A stretch of 34,301 nt of DNA from NCBI GenBank assembly GCA_913030605.1, contig CAJWEZ010000048.1, positions 1 to 34,301 of the forward strand, given 5' to 3'. The position numbers and the translations under genes were made by a program. The notes below the pieces were generated by a model. It was not told the origin of the DNA. It saw only the letters and a list, made by a program, of their open reading frames with translations, and did no database searches. The DNA is from an uncultured Spirochaeta sp. GTDB lineage: Bacteria; Spirochaetota; Spirochaetia; DSM-27196; Alkalispirochaetaceae. The number at the start of each line of letters is the position of its first letter. Position 1 is the first letter of the stretch. Of the stretch, positions 15,742-24,015 are shown in pieces.

Positions 15742-17037
15742 GTGCAGATCGATTCGTTGGGGCTGGGCATCGTGTCCCGGCTGACAGACCTCGGGATCCC
15801 CTCGGCGGTCGCTGTGGGAGCGGAGCGGATTCTCATCGCCCTTTCCATCGCGGTGGTGGCGATCCTGGCAAACTGGATCGCCCGGCGGCTCATCGTGCGG
15901 GTGCTGCACTCGCTCTTCCGTCGAACCCGCGTCACGTGGGACGACCGCATCGCCGAGCGTGGTGTGCTGCTCCGTCTGGCGCGGGTGGCACCGGCGCTGG
16001 TGATCTACGCCACCGGCGGTCTGGTGGCACCGGAGCTTCCCTGGGTGGGCGAGGCGATTCGGCGGGTGAGTACGGCGTGGATCGTGATCGTGGCGGCGCT
16101 CACCGCCGATGCCGCCATCGACGTGTTTCACGACCTGTACCGCGAGCAGGACTTCAGTCGGCGGCGGCCCATCAAGGGCTTCGTGCAGCTGGGCAAGGTG
16201 GTGCTGTTCCTCGTGGTGACGGTCATCGTCATCACCACGATCCTCAACCAGAGCCCCCTCGGGATCCTCAGCGGACTGGGCGCCATGAGCGCCGTCCTCC
16301 TCCTTGTGTTCCGGGACACGATCCTCGGGTTTGTTTCCGGCATTCAGCTTTCGGCGAACAACCTGGTGGAGATCGGCGACTGGATCGAAATGCCGAAGTA
16401 CGACGCCGACGGCGATGTGATCGACATCACGCTGCAGTCGATCAAGGTACAGAACTGGGACAAGACGATCACCACGATCCCGATCTACGCCCTCGTGAGC
16501 GACAGTTTCCGCAATTGGCGCGGCATGACCGAATCCGGCGGGCGTCGGATCAAGCGGTCGATCAGCATCGATATGCGCTCGGTGCGCTTCGTTTCGCCGG
16601 AGATGCTCGAGCGCTATCAGCGGTTCAGTCGGATCCGTCCGTTTCTCGAGGAACGGCAGGCGGAGATCGACGCCTACAACCGGGAGCACGCCATAGACCT
16701 GTCCGACTCCGTGAGTGGACGGCGCATGACCAACCTCGGGGTGTTTCGGCACTACGTGCAGGCGTATCTTCGCGACCACCCGCTCATCCGCCAGGACATG
16801 ACCTTTCTGGTGCGGCAGCTGCCGCCGGCGGCCAGCGGCATCCCGATCGAGATCTACGTGTTCGCCGCGGACCAGCGCTGGGCCGCCTACGAGGGGATCC
16901 AGGCCGACATTTTCGACCATCTGCTGGCGGTGATTCCGGAGTTCGATCTGCGGGTATTTCAGCAGCCGAGCGGATCGGAGCTGGAAGCGATCGCCGATGC
17001 GCTCTCAGGCGCCCGCAAGGAGACGATCGATGGCTGA
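15742..17037 (+). CDS. MscS-family mechanosensitive channel, YbdG-like
   Basis: The 431-aa protein has hydrophobic segments at about 25-45, 80-95, 110-128 and 150-168 and a pore-lining helix at about 172-200 (GILSGLGAMSAVLLLVFRD). The cytoplasmic MscS domain follows, with NNLVEIGDWIEM, DADGDVIDITLQSIKVQNWD, TTIPIYALVSDSFRNWRGM and GRRIKRSI. The IKVQNWDKTITTIP and GRRIKRSI segments are characteristic of the E. coli YbdG (MscM) branch, which releases solutes under membrane tension during osmotic downshift. The start is GTG at 15742, 8 nt after GGAG. It overlaps the next gene by 8 bp, implying translational coupling. Confidence 0.92.
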   Translation: MQIDSLGLGIVSRLTDLGIPSAVAVGAERILIALSIAVVAILANWIARRLIVRVLHSLFRRTRVTWDDRIAERGVLLRLARVAPALVIYATGGLVAPELPWVGEAIRRVSTAWIVIVAALTADAAIDVFHDLYREQDFSRRRPIKGFVQLGKVVLFLVVTVIVITTILNQSPLGILSGLGAMSAVLLLVFRDTILGFVSGIQLSANNLVEIGDWIEMPKYDADGDVIDITLQSIKVQNWDKTITTIPIYALVSDSFRNWRGMTESGGRRIKRSISIDMRSVRFVSPEMLERYQRFSRIRPFLEERQAEIDAYNREHAIDLSDSVSGRRMTNLGVFRHYVQAYLRDHPLIRQDMTFLVRQLPPAASGIPIEIYVFAADQRWAAYEGIQADIFDHLLAVIPEFDLRVFQQPSGSELEAIADALSGARKETIDG

Positions 17038-17449
17038 TTCGCGGTGGAACATGGTGTGGCGCTTCTTCCGCGACCTGCGCCTGCGGCCCTACGACGTCGT
17101 GATTTTCGTCGCCGCGGCGGCGGTCATCGTGGCGTTCTCGTTTGTGGCGATCGGAAACGGCGGGCCGGCGTCGACGGTGGAGGTGAAATCCGACGCCGGC
17201 ACGTTCGTCTACAGCCTCGAGGAGGAACGGGAACTCCATTTCGCCGGTCCCCTCGGAGACACCGTCGTACAGATCGCCGATGGTTCGGTGCGTTTTACCG
17301 CGTCGCCGTGCCGCGACAAGATCTGTATCGCCGCCGGCGCCCTCACCGAGGCCGGGCAGTGGGCGGCGTGCCTCCCGAACCGCGTGTTCATCACCGTGAC
17401 CGGCGACCCCGCCGCCACGGGAGACGGGATCGACGCCACGGCGTTTTAG
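17030..17449 (+). CDS. NusG domain II membrane-anchored protein
   Basis: The 139-aa protein has one transmembrane segment (about 22-42) followed by an extracytoplasmic NusG-domain-II fold. The hallmark is the Cys pattern SPCRDKICI (C94, C99) and AACLPNRVFI (C114). Such proteins are often encoded near ApbE, FMN-binding or Rnf genes, but their function is not established. The ATG at 17030 is chosen for the AAGGAGA ribosome site 6 nt upstream. It overlaps the MscS stop by 8 bp. Its 3' neighbour, 10 bp away and convergent, is an ApbE lipoprotein, fitting a link to flavin-carrying membrane proteins. Confidence 0.83.
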   Translation: MADSRWNMVWRFFRDLRLRPYDVVIFVAAAAVIVAFSFVAIGNGGPASTVEVKSDAGTFVYSLEEERELHFAGPLGDTVVQIADGSVRFTASPCRDKICIAAGALTEAGQWAACLPNRVFITVTGDPAATGDGIDATAF

Positions 17450-17459
17450 GCCTGCGCCT

Positions 17460-18554
17460 CTACTGAGACGCCGACGACGGTGATCCCGCGAGAGTGTAGT
17501 CGTCGTCGGTGAGCTCGAAGAAATCGGGAACCCCGCTTGTCACGTACACGTCCCGGTCCTCGGTGACGAAGATCGCCTCCACCCCGTCGAGGGACTCGAT
17601 CAGGTCGAATCCGCGTTCGAGTCCCATGACGTAGGTTGACGTGGACAGGGCGTCGGCGTCCATGGACCGCTCCGCAACGATCGTCACCTGCTGAATCCCG
17701 TTGCGGGCGGGGAAGCCGGTGGCGGGATCCAGGATGTGGTGGTAGCGGACACCGTCCTGCACGAAGAAGCGTTCGTAGGGTCCGCTGGTCACGACCGTCT
17801 TGTCGGCGGTGCGAACGATCCCGATGTAGCGTGAGCGTTCCGCATCGGGCCGCTGAACGCCGATGCGCCACGGACTGCCGTCGGGTTTGGTTCCCATGAC
17901 CAGGATGTTCCCGCCGAAGTCCAGGAGCGCGCTCTCCACGCCGGCATCGCCGAGAATTCGCGCCGCCTCATCGGCGGCGTAGCCCTTGGCGATGCCACCG
18001 ACATCCACGCCCATGCCGACATCCGGCAGAAACACGGTCTGAGCGTCGGGGTCGAGTTGCAGCTGCCGGTAGTCCACGTGGGCCCGGGCGTCGTCGATCT
18101 CTTCCTGCGGTGGTACGTGCGTGCCGCCGGATCCGATCGCCCATAGCCGCACCAGCGGCCAGATCGTCACGTCAAAGGCGCCCTCGGTGATGCGCGAATA
18201 GTACTGCGCCCGCTGAAGGACCTCGAAGGTATCGGCCGACACACGCACCGGGTGATCGCCGGCTGCGCGGTTCACCTCCAGGAGTTCGGTGTCGTCGTAG
18301 TCCTTTTCCGAGGTGCTCATCTGCTGTTCGATCTGCGAGACCCGATCGAACACGTCCTGAATCAACCGGGTGTCGTATCCGTTGTCGTAGATCGATACCC
18401 GGAGAATCGTACCGAGGAGCTGGGACGAGTCGGTGACCGGCTCGCCCGACGACTGGCATCCCGCCAGAGTAGCGGCAAGCAGAACCGCGGCGGCGGCGCG
18501 CAGATACACGGTGCGGGCGCCGCGTCGACGCCCGCCGGAAAGAGTCTGATTCAT
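17460..18554 (-). CDS. apbE: ApbE-family flavin transferase lipoprotein
   Basis: The 364-aa protein is a lipoprotein: basic n-region, hydrophobic core and lipobox LAGC with Cys33. The ApbE domain has the Gly-rich VDVGGIAKGYAAD (183-195), LLDFGGNI, HHILDPATGFP (272-282) and MDADALSTS (298-306). ApbE attaches FMN from FAD to Thr residues of redox-pump subunits in the periplasm. The spirochaetal homologue Ftp is also described as an FAD pyrophosphatase, and the sequence does not settle which applies. The ATG at 18554 lies 6 nt after TACACT and has no ribosome site. An in-frame ATG at 18587 would lie upstream of the predicted transcription start. An inverted repeat (17471-17479 with 17501-17509) lies in the 3' coding end. 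Confidence 0.92.
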   Translation of the reverse strand: MNQTLSGGRRRGARTVYLRAAAAVLLAATLAGCQSSGEPVTDSSQLLGTILRVSIYDNGYDTRLIQDVFDRVSQIEQQMSTSEKDYDDTELLEVNRAAGDHPVRVSADTFEVLQRAQYYSRITEGAFDVTIWPLVRLWAIGSGGTHVPPQEEIDDARAHVDYRQLQLDPDAQTVFLPDVGMGVDVGGIAKGYAADEAARILGDAGVESALLDFGGNILVMGTKPDGSPWRIGVQRPDAERSRYIGIVRTADKTVVTSGPYERFFVQDGVRYHHILDPATGFPARNGIQQVTIVAERSMDADALSTSTYVMGLERGFDLIESLDGVEAIFVTEDRDVYVTSGVPDFFELTDDDYTLAGSPSSASQ

Positions 18555-18560
18555 GCGGGG

Positions 18561-18566
18561 AGTGTA
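18561..18566 (-). promoter_or_regulatory. -10 element of apbE
   Basis: On the minus strand TACACT ends 6 nt before the ATG at 18554. No ribosome site exists between them, so a leaderless message is likely. No clear -35 was found. Confidence 0.38.
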
Positions 18567-18633
18567 CCCTACCCGGGGCGGGCGCATGTAGGGGCCGGGA
18601 ACACATGGGGACCCAGCGCTCGGCCGACTCCCG

Positions 18634-19593
18634 CTACAGCGAGTTTACCGGATGCAGGGGCGGGCGCCCGGCCAGGACTTCGATCACGTTCTCCGTCGCC
18701 CGCGTCTTGAGGTCCACAATCGACTGTGCGGAGTAGTAGCCGAAGTGATCGGTGAGCACGACGTTCTCCAGCGACCGCAGGGGACTGTCCGGTGGCAGCG
18801 GTTCCGTGTCGAACACGTCCAGACCGGCATAGCCGAGGCGGCCGTTGCGGAGCGCGTCGGCCAGGGCTGTCTCGTCGAAGATCGCGCCGCGGGCGGTGTT
18901 CACCCAGACCGCTCCCGGCCTCACGAGGCCGAATTCGCGCCGTCCCACCAGCCGACGGGTCTCCCCGGTCAGCGGCACATGCCAGGAGAGAAAGTCGCTT
19001 TCCCGGAGCAGCGTATCGAGGCCCACGTGCCGCGCACCGACGGCGCGGACCGCGGCGGCGGTCTTGTGCGGGTCGTACACCAGAATCCGCGCCAGGCCCA
19101 GACCGGAGACCTTGCGAATGAGCGCTTTCCCCACGCGGCCCAGACCGGCGACGCCGAGGGTTCCGCCGGCGATCCTTCGCACCGGGGCAACGGGCTCGGC
19201 GTTCCACGTTCCGCCGCGGACCGCGCGGTCCCGACTCGCCACCTGCCGCACTCCCGCCAGGAGCAGTGCCAGGGCGTGGTCGGACGCGTCCTCAGTGGCG
19301 TAGTCGGGGACGCGGGTGACCCACATCCCGGCGGCGGTGGCGGCGCGGACATCGACGTTGTCGTAGCCGGTTCCGTAGCGGGAGATGACCCGGCACCGTC
19401 GCAGGTGCCCCACGGCGGAGCGGTCGAGCGGAAACAGGTTGAGGAGGAGGCCGTCGGCGCGTTCCAGATGCGGCGCCGCCTCGTCGAGGGTGTGAAAGTC
19501 GTGGACCTCGAGGTCGATTCCCGCATCGGAGAGCAGGCGCCGTTCGATCTCGTAGTCCGCGTGGCGGTCATCGGTGACAAGGACGGTTGGCAT
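18634..19593 (-). CDS. D-isomer-specific 2-hydroxyacid dehydrogenase
   Basis: The 319-aa protein reduces 2-keto acids to D-2-hydroxy acids, or the reverse, using NAD(H). The Rossmann motif is GVAGLGRVG (G150, G152, G155). D174 at the end of the next strand (LVYDP) fits NAD rather than NADP. Catalytic residues are R235 (NTARG), E264 (DVFDTEP) and H283 (TDHFGYYS). The sequence ISRYGTGYDNVD is shared with the CtBP/phosphoglycerate-dehydrogenase branch. No C-terminal ACT domain is present, so it is not a typical serine-pathway SerA. It lies 17 bp downstream of the histidine kinase gene on the same strand and is probably co-transcribed. The substrate is unknown. Confidence 0.9.
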   Translation of the reverse strand: MPTVLVTDDRHADYEIERRLLSDAGIDLEVHDFHTLDEAAPHLERADGLLLNLFPLDRSAVGHLRRCRVISRYGTGYDNVDVRAATAAGMWVTRVPDYATEDASDHALALLLAGVRQVASRDRAVRGGTWNAEPVAPVRRIAGGTLGVAGLGRVGKALIRKVSGLGLARILVYDPHKTAAAVRAVGARHVGLDTLLRESDFLSWHVPLTGETRRLVGRREFGLVRPGAVWVNTARGAIFDETALADALRNGRLGYAGLDVFDTEPLPPDSPLRSLENVVLTDHFGYYSAQSIVDLKTRATENVIEVLAGRPPLHPVNSL

Positions 19594-19610
19594 GGCGGTT
19601 CCCCGTTTCT

Positions 19611-21089
19611 CTACAGGCCGAAGCGCAGCACGAACCGCGTGCCGCGGCTTCCGTCCACATCGATCGTTCCATCGAGCTGGGCGGCAAGGCTGTGGATGAG
19701 CGTGTGTCCCAGGGTACGGCTGGAAGCGATGTCAAACTCCTCGGGAAGGCCGACACCGTCGTCTTGCACATCGAGTTCGACCTCGTCGCTCCCGACCATG
19801 GTGACCCGGATCCGGATCGCTCCGCGGTTGCCGTCGGGGAACGCGTACTTGAGGCTGTTGGAGATCAGCTCGTTGAGGATGAGCGCCACCGGCATCGCCT
19901 TCTGCATGTCGATGGGAATCGAGTCCACGGAAACGTCAAGCTGGATCCGTTCCGGAGTTACGCCGTAGACATCGTAGAGGTGGCCGCAGAGGCTTTCCAC
20001 GTAGGGGCGGATGTCCACACTGCCAAAGGTGCCGCTCTGGTAGAGGTGCTCGTGCACCAGCGCCATCGACTGAATCTGCATCTGGGCATCGGCGAAGCGC
20101 AGCTGCGCCTCCTCGTCCTCCACCGTCCCCGACTGCAGATTGAGGAGGCTGGAGATGACCTGCAGGTTGTTCTTGACCCGGTGATGAATCTCCGACAGGA
20201 GCGTTTCCTTCTCGTGAAGGCTCCTGCGGACGATCTCCTCCGCCTGCCGCCGTTCGGAGACGTCGCGGATGATGCCCACCGACCCCGGTTCGCCGTACGC
20301 GTGGCCGGATGCCGAAAACCCGACGGCGTGAACCTCTCCGTATGCGATCACCGACCCGTACAGGTCGATCGCGTCGGCGGGATCGTCCTTGCGCTTCAAC
20401 TTGACGAGAAGGTCGCGGGTGCGCCTGTCGCCGGTACGACGTTCGTCAAAGAGCTTGGGGGCGTGTTCCGGCCCCGTCTCCTTCCCGGCAAGGGTGCGCA
20501 GCACGTGTTCGCGGCTCACGCGGTTGATCTCATCCGGGTCCAGGATCGTGGAAAAGTGCTGGCCGATCAGTTCGATGGGGTTCCAGCCGAGGCGCTCGAT
20601 CGACTCGTTGATGAACACGAAGCGCCCCTGCTCGTCCAGGGAGTAGATAATGTCCGGCAACGCCTGAACCAGCTCACGGTAGCGTTCCTCGGTCATCCTG
20701 AGCGCCAGATTGTGGCGGTCGATCGCCTCTTTGTTGTTGAGCAGTTTGCGGATCACCAGCGGAAGGAACCGAATGTGCCGGAGCTGACCGTCACGGATGG
20801 CGAACCCGGAGGTCTGGTCGCTGACGATCTCCCCGATATGTTCGTATTCATCCCAGTCGGCGAGCAGAACAAAGGGGTGCTGCCACAGGAACAGCCACTC
20901 GGCAAACCCGCCATTGTGGAACTGAAGATCGGTGACGATGACATCCACGGCACCGCCGTTGATCGCCTCGTCCGCCTGCGCCACGGTCTCCGGGATGATC
21001 ATGTCCATGTCGAGCTTTCCGGCCGCAATGACTTGGCGGAACAGAGCTTGCTCGGCGGGATTGTCGATCGCGAACAGTACCGTTGTCAT
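19611..21089 (-). CDS. Hybrid-type sensor histidine kinase: receiver-like, PAS, HisKA_2, HATPase
   Basis: The 492-aa soluble protein starts with a receiver-like region (1-115) that has an Asp in the phospho-acceptor position (VTDLQF, D54). It lacks the usual acidic pair and the conserved Lys, so it may be a degenerate receiver. A PAS domain follows (about 135-285: YRELVQALPDIIYSLDEQGRF through VGIIRDVSERRQ). HisKA_2 has the phosphorylation motif EIHHRVKNNLQVISSLL (His302/303). The ATPase domain has ILNELISNSLKYAF (N-box, 404-417) and DDGVGLPE (G-box). This HisKA_2/HWE-like class is distinct from classical HisKA. No transmembrane segment is seen, so it senses a cytoplasmic signal. The ATG at 21089 follows GAGGG by 5 nt. 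No partner response regulator is adjacent; the downstream gene is a dehydrogenase. Confidence 0.9.
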   Translation of the reverse strand: MTTVLFAIDNPAEQALFRQVIAAGKLDMDMIIPETVAQADEAINGGAVDVIVTDLQFHNGGFAEWLFLWQHPFVLLADWDEYEHIGEIVSDQTSGFAIRDGQLRHIRFLPLVIRKLLNNKEAIDRHNLALRMTEERYRELVQALPDIIYSLDEQGRFVFINESIERLGWNPIELIGQHFSTILDPDEINRVSREHVLRTLAGKETGPEHAPKLFDERRTGDRRTRDLLVKLKRKDDPADAIDLYGSVIAYGEVHAVGFSASGHAYGEPGSVGIIRDVSERRQAEEIVRRSLHEKETLLSEIHHRVKNNLQVISSLLNLQSGTVEDEEAQLRFADAQMQIQSMALVHEHLYQSGTFGSVDIRPYVESLCGHLYDVYGVTPERIQLDVSVDSIPIDMQKAMPVALILNELISNSLKYAFPDGNRGAIRIRVTMVGSDEVELDVQDDGVGLPEEFDIASSRTLGHTLIHSLAAQLDGTIDVDGSRGTRFVLRFGL

Positions 21090-21153
21090 CTACGCCCTCT
21101 ACGGTACACCGCCGGGGCGTCGAGCGCAACGGCGCCGCGCACCGGTATCGACT

Positions 21154-21182
21154 TGGCGCACCCGGAATCGCGGCAGTATAGT
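21154..21182 (+). promoter_or_regulatory. Sigma70-type promoter of the isocitrate dehydrogenase gene
   Basis: TTGGCG (21154-21159), an exact 17-nt spacer and TATAGT (21177-21182) form a good promoter. Seven nucleotides separate the -10 from the ATG at 21190, so transcription should start at the A of the start codon. There is no ribosome site. Confidence 0.7.
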
Positions 21183-21189
21183 ACAGTGC

Positions 21190-22680
21190 ATGAGTCAGAA
21201 AAAGGCGATCACGGTTGCACGGGGTGATGGAATCGGACCGGAGATCATGGACGCGACCCTCCGCATTCTGGAGGCGGCGGGTGCCAGGATCGAACCGGAG
21301 TATATCGATATCGGAGAGAAGGTCTATCTCGCCGGGAACTCGGCGGGAATCGACCGGCCGGCGTGGGACTCGATCCGGCGCACGAAACTCCTCTTCAAGG
21401 CGCCGATCACGACGCCGCAGGGTGGCGGCTACAAGAGTCTGAACGTGACGATCCGCAAGTCGCTCGGGCTGTTTGCCAATGTACGTCCGGTTCAGGCGTT
21501 CAATCCCTACGTGGAGACCCACTATCCCGACATGGATGTGGTCATCGTCCGCGAAAACGAGGAGGATCTCTACGCGGGGATCGAACATCGCCAGACCAAC
21601 GACGTAACCCAGTGTCTCAAGCTCATTACGCGACCGGGAAGCGAGAAGGTGATCCGTTACGCCTTCGAGTACGCCAGGACGTACAATCGCCGCAAGGTAA
21701 CCTGCATGATCAAGGACAACATCATGAAGGTGACCGATGGACTCTTTCACAAGGTATTCGACGAAATCGCCGCCGAGTACCCCGATATCGAAGCCCACCA
21801 GCAGATCATCGACATCGGTACGGCCCGCGTCGCCACCGCCCCGGAGCGCTACGACGTCATCGTGACCCCCAACCTCTACGGGGACATTATCTCCGACGTC
21901 GTGGCCGAGGTGAGCGGTTCGGTGGGTATGGCAGGAAGCGCCAACATCGGCACCGAGGTTTCCATGTTCGAAGCGATCCACGGGTCTGCTCCGGACATCG
22001 CCGGTCAGAACAAGGCCAACCCCAGCGGATTGATCAACGCCGCACTCCAGATGCTGGTCCACATCGGTCAGCCGGACGTGGCGGAACAGATCCACAACGC
22101 CTGGCTCCGCACGATCGAGGACGGTATGCACACCGCAGACATCTACCGGCCCGGGCACAGCGTTCACCTCGTCGGGACCAGCGAGTTCGCCGACGCGATC
22201 ATCGATCGCCTCGGGCAGGCGCCGGAGCGGCTGCGGCGGTGGAGCATCGACTCCGACACGGACACCCGCATCACGATTCCCGGATACACCCGGCACGCGA
22301 CCACAAAAACGCTGGTCGGGGCGGACCTGTTCGTGGACTGGGTCGGCGATCCCATGGACGCCAACGTGATCGGAACCGATCTGGAACGCCTGGCCACAGA
22401 GGCGGGCGGGGCGCTCAAACTCAAGATGATCACCAATCGCGGCGTGAAGGTGTACCCCGACGGCTTTCCCGAAACGTTCCTGACCGACCACTGGCGCTGC
22501 CGCTTCGTGAACAGCGCCACCAAGCCGGCGGGTGAACAGACCGACTACAAGGCCGTCGAACACACCGACGTGACGCGTCTGATGGACGTGCTCACCGCCG
22601 GGGGCTACGAGGTGATCAAAACCGAGAATCTCTACCTTTTCGACGGTGAACGCGGGTTCTCGCTGGGGCAGGGCGAGTAG
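21190..22680 (+). CDS. icd: Isocitrate dehydrogenase, long (Thermus/Rickettsia-like) type
   Basis: The 496-aa protein oxidatively decarboxylates isocitrate to 2-oxoglutarate. The isocitrate-binding pattern is seen at S83, N85, R89 and R99, with RENEEDLYAGIEH (121-133), KDNIMKVTDG (175-184) and the metal-binding Asp residues of NLYGDIISDVVAE. The cofactor loop reads HGSAPDIAGQNKANPSG, with D269-I270 where NADP enzymes such as E. coli Icd have Lys-Tyr. By established family rules this points to NAD. A C-terminal extension of about 150 residues (from about 345) sets it apart from the approximately 415-aa E. coli form and matches the long type. The ATG at 21190 fits a leaderless transcript; the open frame extends upstream only as antisense of the kinase gene. 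Confidence 0.93.
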   Translation: MSQKKAITVARGDGIGPEIMDATLRILEAAGARIEPEYIDIGEKVYLAGNSAGIDRPAWDSIRRTKLLFKAPITTPQGGGYKSLNVTIRKSLGLFANVRPVQAFNPYVETHYPDMDVVIVRENEEDLYAGIEHRQTNDVTQCLKLITRPGSEKVIRYAFEYARTYNRRKVTCMIKDNIMKVTDGLFHKVFDEIAAEYPDIEAHQQIIDIGTARVATAPERYDVIVTPNLYGDIISDVVAEVSGSVGMAGSANIGTEVSMFEAIHGSAPDIAGQNKANPSGLINAALQMLVHIGQPDVAEQIHNAWLRTIEDGMHTADIYRPGHSVHLVGTSEFADAIIDRLGQAPERLRRWSIDSDTDTRITIPGYTRHATTKTLVGADLFVDWVGDPMDANVIGTDLERLATEAGGALKLKMITNRGVKVYPDGFPETFLTDHWRCRFVNSATKPAGEQTDYKAVEHTDVTRLMDVLTAGGYEVIKTENLYLFDGERGFSLGQGE

Positions 22681-22701
22681 CGGGCCCCTGCCGGCGGCGA
22701 C

Positions 22702-23889
22702 TCACGTCCCGGGGACGCTGCCCCGGGGCGACCTGCCGAGGAACGGCAGCAGCACGAGGCTCGCGAGCATGGTGAGTCCCAGGCCCACGAATCCCGCGCG
22801 AACCATCCCCTGCTCGGTGAGGGCGCCCATCATGGTGGGGAACACACCGTTGGATACGATGTTCACCGTGGGGATCATGAACGCGACCGCCACGCCGCGG
22901 ATCTCCGGTGGTCCCAGGTCGGCGATCGCACTCAGCGCCGGCGGAAAGAACGCCGTGATGATCACCGGCTGCAGGAACACCACCACCAGCATTGCGTGCC
23001 CGGTGAAGATGCCGATCGCGAGAGTGAGGATCCCCGTTATCCCGATGACCGCGCCGATCAGGCGCCGCACACCGACTCGATCGACCAGTACCCCTGCGGC
23101 GAACACCATGGCGATTCCGCTCACCCGGGAGACGCTGATCAGTGTGTTGACGACTCCCACCGGATACCCCTCGGTTCCGATCAGAAACGTGGGCAGGATG
23201 GAAAAGACTCCCAGCGTGGAGCTCGCGGCGAGCGAAAAGAACACGGTGATCGCCCAGAACACCGGCTGTCGAAAGATGTAGGCGAGGTTTTCCAGGTGCG
23301 GACGCCGGGCGGCAAATCCGCCGGCGATCGACACGCGTTCGAAGGTAAACGCCATGGCGATCGCAACCACCCCTGAGGCGATCGCGATGACACGCCAGTC
23401 CACCAGCGCAACGCCCGCCGCCACGACCAGCGGGGCCAGGACAAAGGCGCTGTTGGGCCCCACCTCGTGGATCGCGATGGCCGTCCCGCGGATGTCGTCG
23501 TGAACCATGGCGGTGACGCTGGCAACCCCGGAGGGCGGATAGAGTCCCGCGCCCGCCCCGATCAGCCCGAAGGCGCTGTTCATCGTCGCCAGGTTTCCGC
23601 CGAGACCCACCCCAAGGAGCCCCGCACCCAGTACGATCCCCGACGCGGCGATCGTTCGGCGGTGCCCGATCCGCTCCGCGAGAAAGCCGGAAGCGAGCAT
23701 GGACACCGAGTACGCGATCGCCATGGGAAGAAAGAGTCGCGTCGCTGTTGCCGGGCCGATCGCCAGGTCCTCCTGAATGAACACCAGCAGCGGCGACAGC
23801 ACCACCCGGGAGTACATCGACAGGAAGACCATGATCGTCATGAGCGACAGCTGTGGCGCCGCCTGCCGGACCGTCGGAAACGGGATCAC
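22702..23889 (-). CDS. Major facilitator superfamily transporter
   Basis: The 395-aa protein has about 12 hydrophobic segments and the MFS loop motif GFLAERIGHRR between helices 2 and 3. The second half begins after PHLENLAYIFRQP (about 198). It belongs to the drug/sugar-exporter or oxalate/nitrate-like MFS types, but the substrate cannot be read. The start is GTG at 23889, which overlaps the TGA of a 40-codon upstream ORF in a GTGA arrangement. This suggests translational re-initiation, since there is no good ribosome site. Later in-frame ATGs would cut into the first helix. The gene converges on the IDH gene. Confidence 0.88.
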   Translation of the reverse strand: MIPFPTVRQAAPQLSLMTIMVFLSMYSRVVLSPLLVFIQEDLAIGPATATRLFLPMAIAYSVSMLASGFLAERIGHRRTIAASGIVLGAGLLGVGLGGNLATMNSAFGLIGAGAGLYPPSGVASVTAMVHDDIRGTAIAIHEVGPNSAFVLAPLVVAAGVALVDWRVIAIASGVVAIAMAFTFERVSIAGGFAARRPHLENLAYIFRQPVFWAITVFFSLAASSTLGVFSILPTFLIGTEGYPVGVVNTLISVSRVSGIAMVFAAGVLVDRVGVRRLIGAVIGITGILTLAIGIFTGHAMLVVVFLQPVIITAFFPPALSAIADLGPPEIRGVAVAFMIPTVNIVSNGVFPTMMGALTEQGMVRAGFVGLGLTMLASLVLLPFLGRSPRGSVPGT

Positions 23890-24008
23890 GGCCGGTACCC
23901 CGCGAGTCGCAGAACCGTGCCGCGCTCCCGGATCACCGTGGGAACAGCCGCCGGCGTGAACTCCGCGTCGCCGCCAATCGCAGTGAGACCTGCCTGTTGT
24001 CCAACCAT
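23886..24008 (-). CDS. Small 40-aa ORF coupled to the MFS gene
   Basis: ATG at 24008 opens a 40-codon frame starting MVGQQAGLTAIGG and ending LRLAGYRP. Its TGA overlaps the GTG start of the MFS gene. A perfect TATAAT on the minus strand (24021-24016) ends exactly 7 nt before this ATG, so the mRNA should be leaderless and this ORF would be the first translated unit. It may be a leader peptide or micro-protein that delivers ribosomes to the transporter start. It resembles no family I know. The first 10 codons are less G+C-rich at the third position than the rest. Confidence 0.5.
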   Translation of the reverse strand: MVGQQAGLTAIGGDAEFTPAAVPTVIRERGTVLRLAGYRP

Positions 24009-24015
24009 GGCCGGG

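Noticed and set aside
17471..17509. 9-bp inverted repeat at the 3' end of apbE as a terminator
   Set aside because: The loop is 21 nt, it lies within coding sequence, and no U-tract follows.
20848..22563. Antisense 571-codon frame opposite the isocitrate dehydrogenase
   Set aside because: No domain and no ribosome site; isocitrate dehydrogenase on the plus strand is certain.
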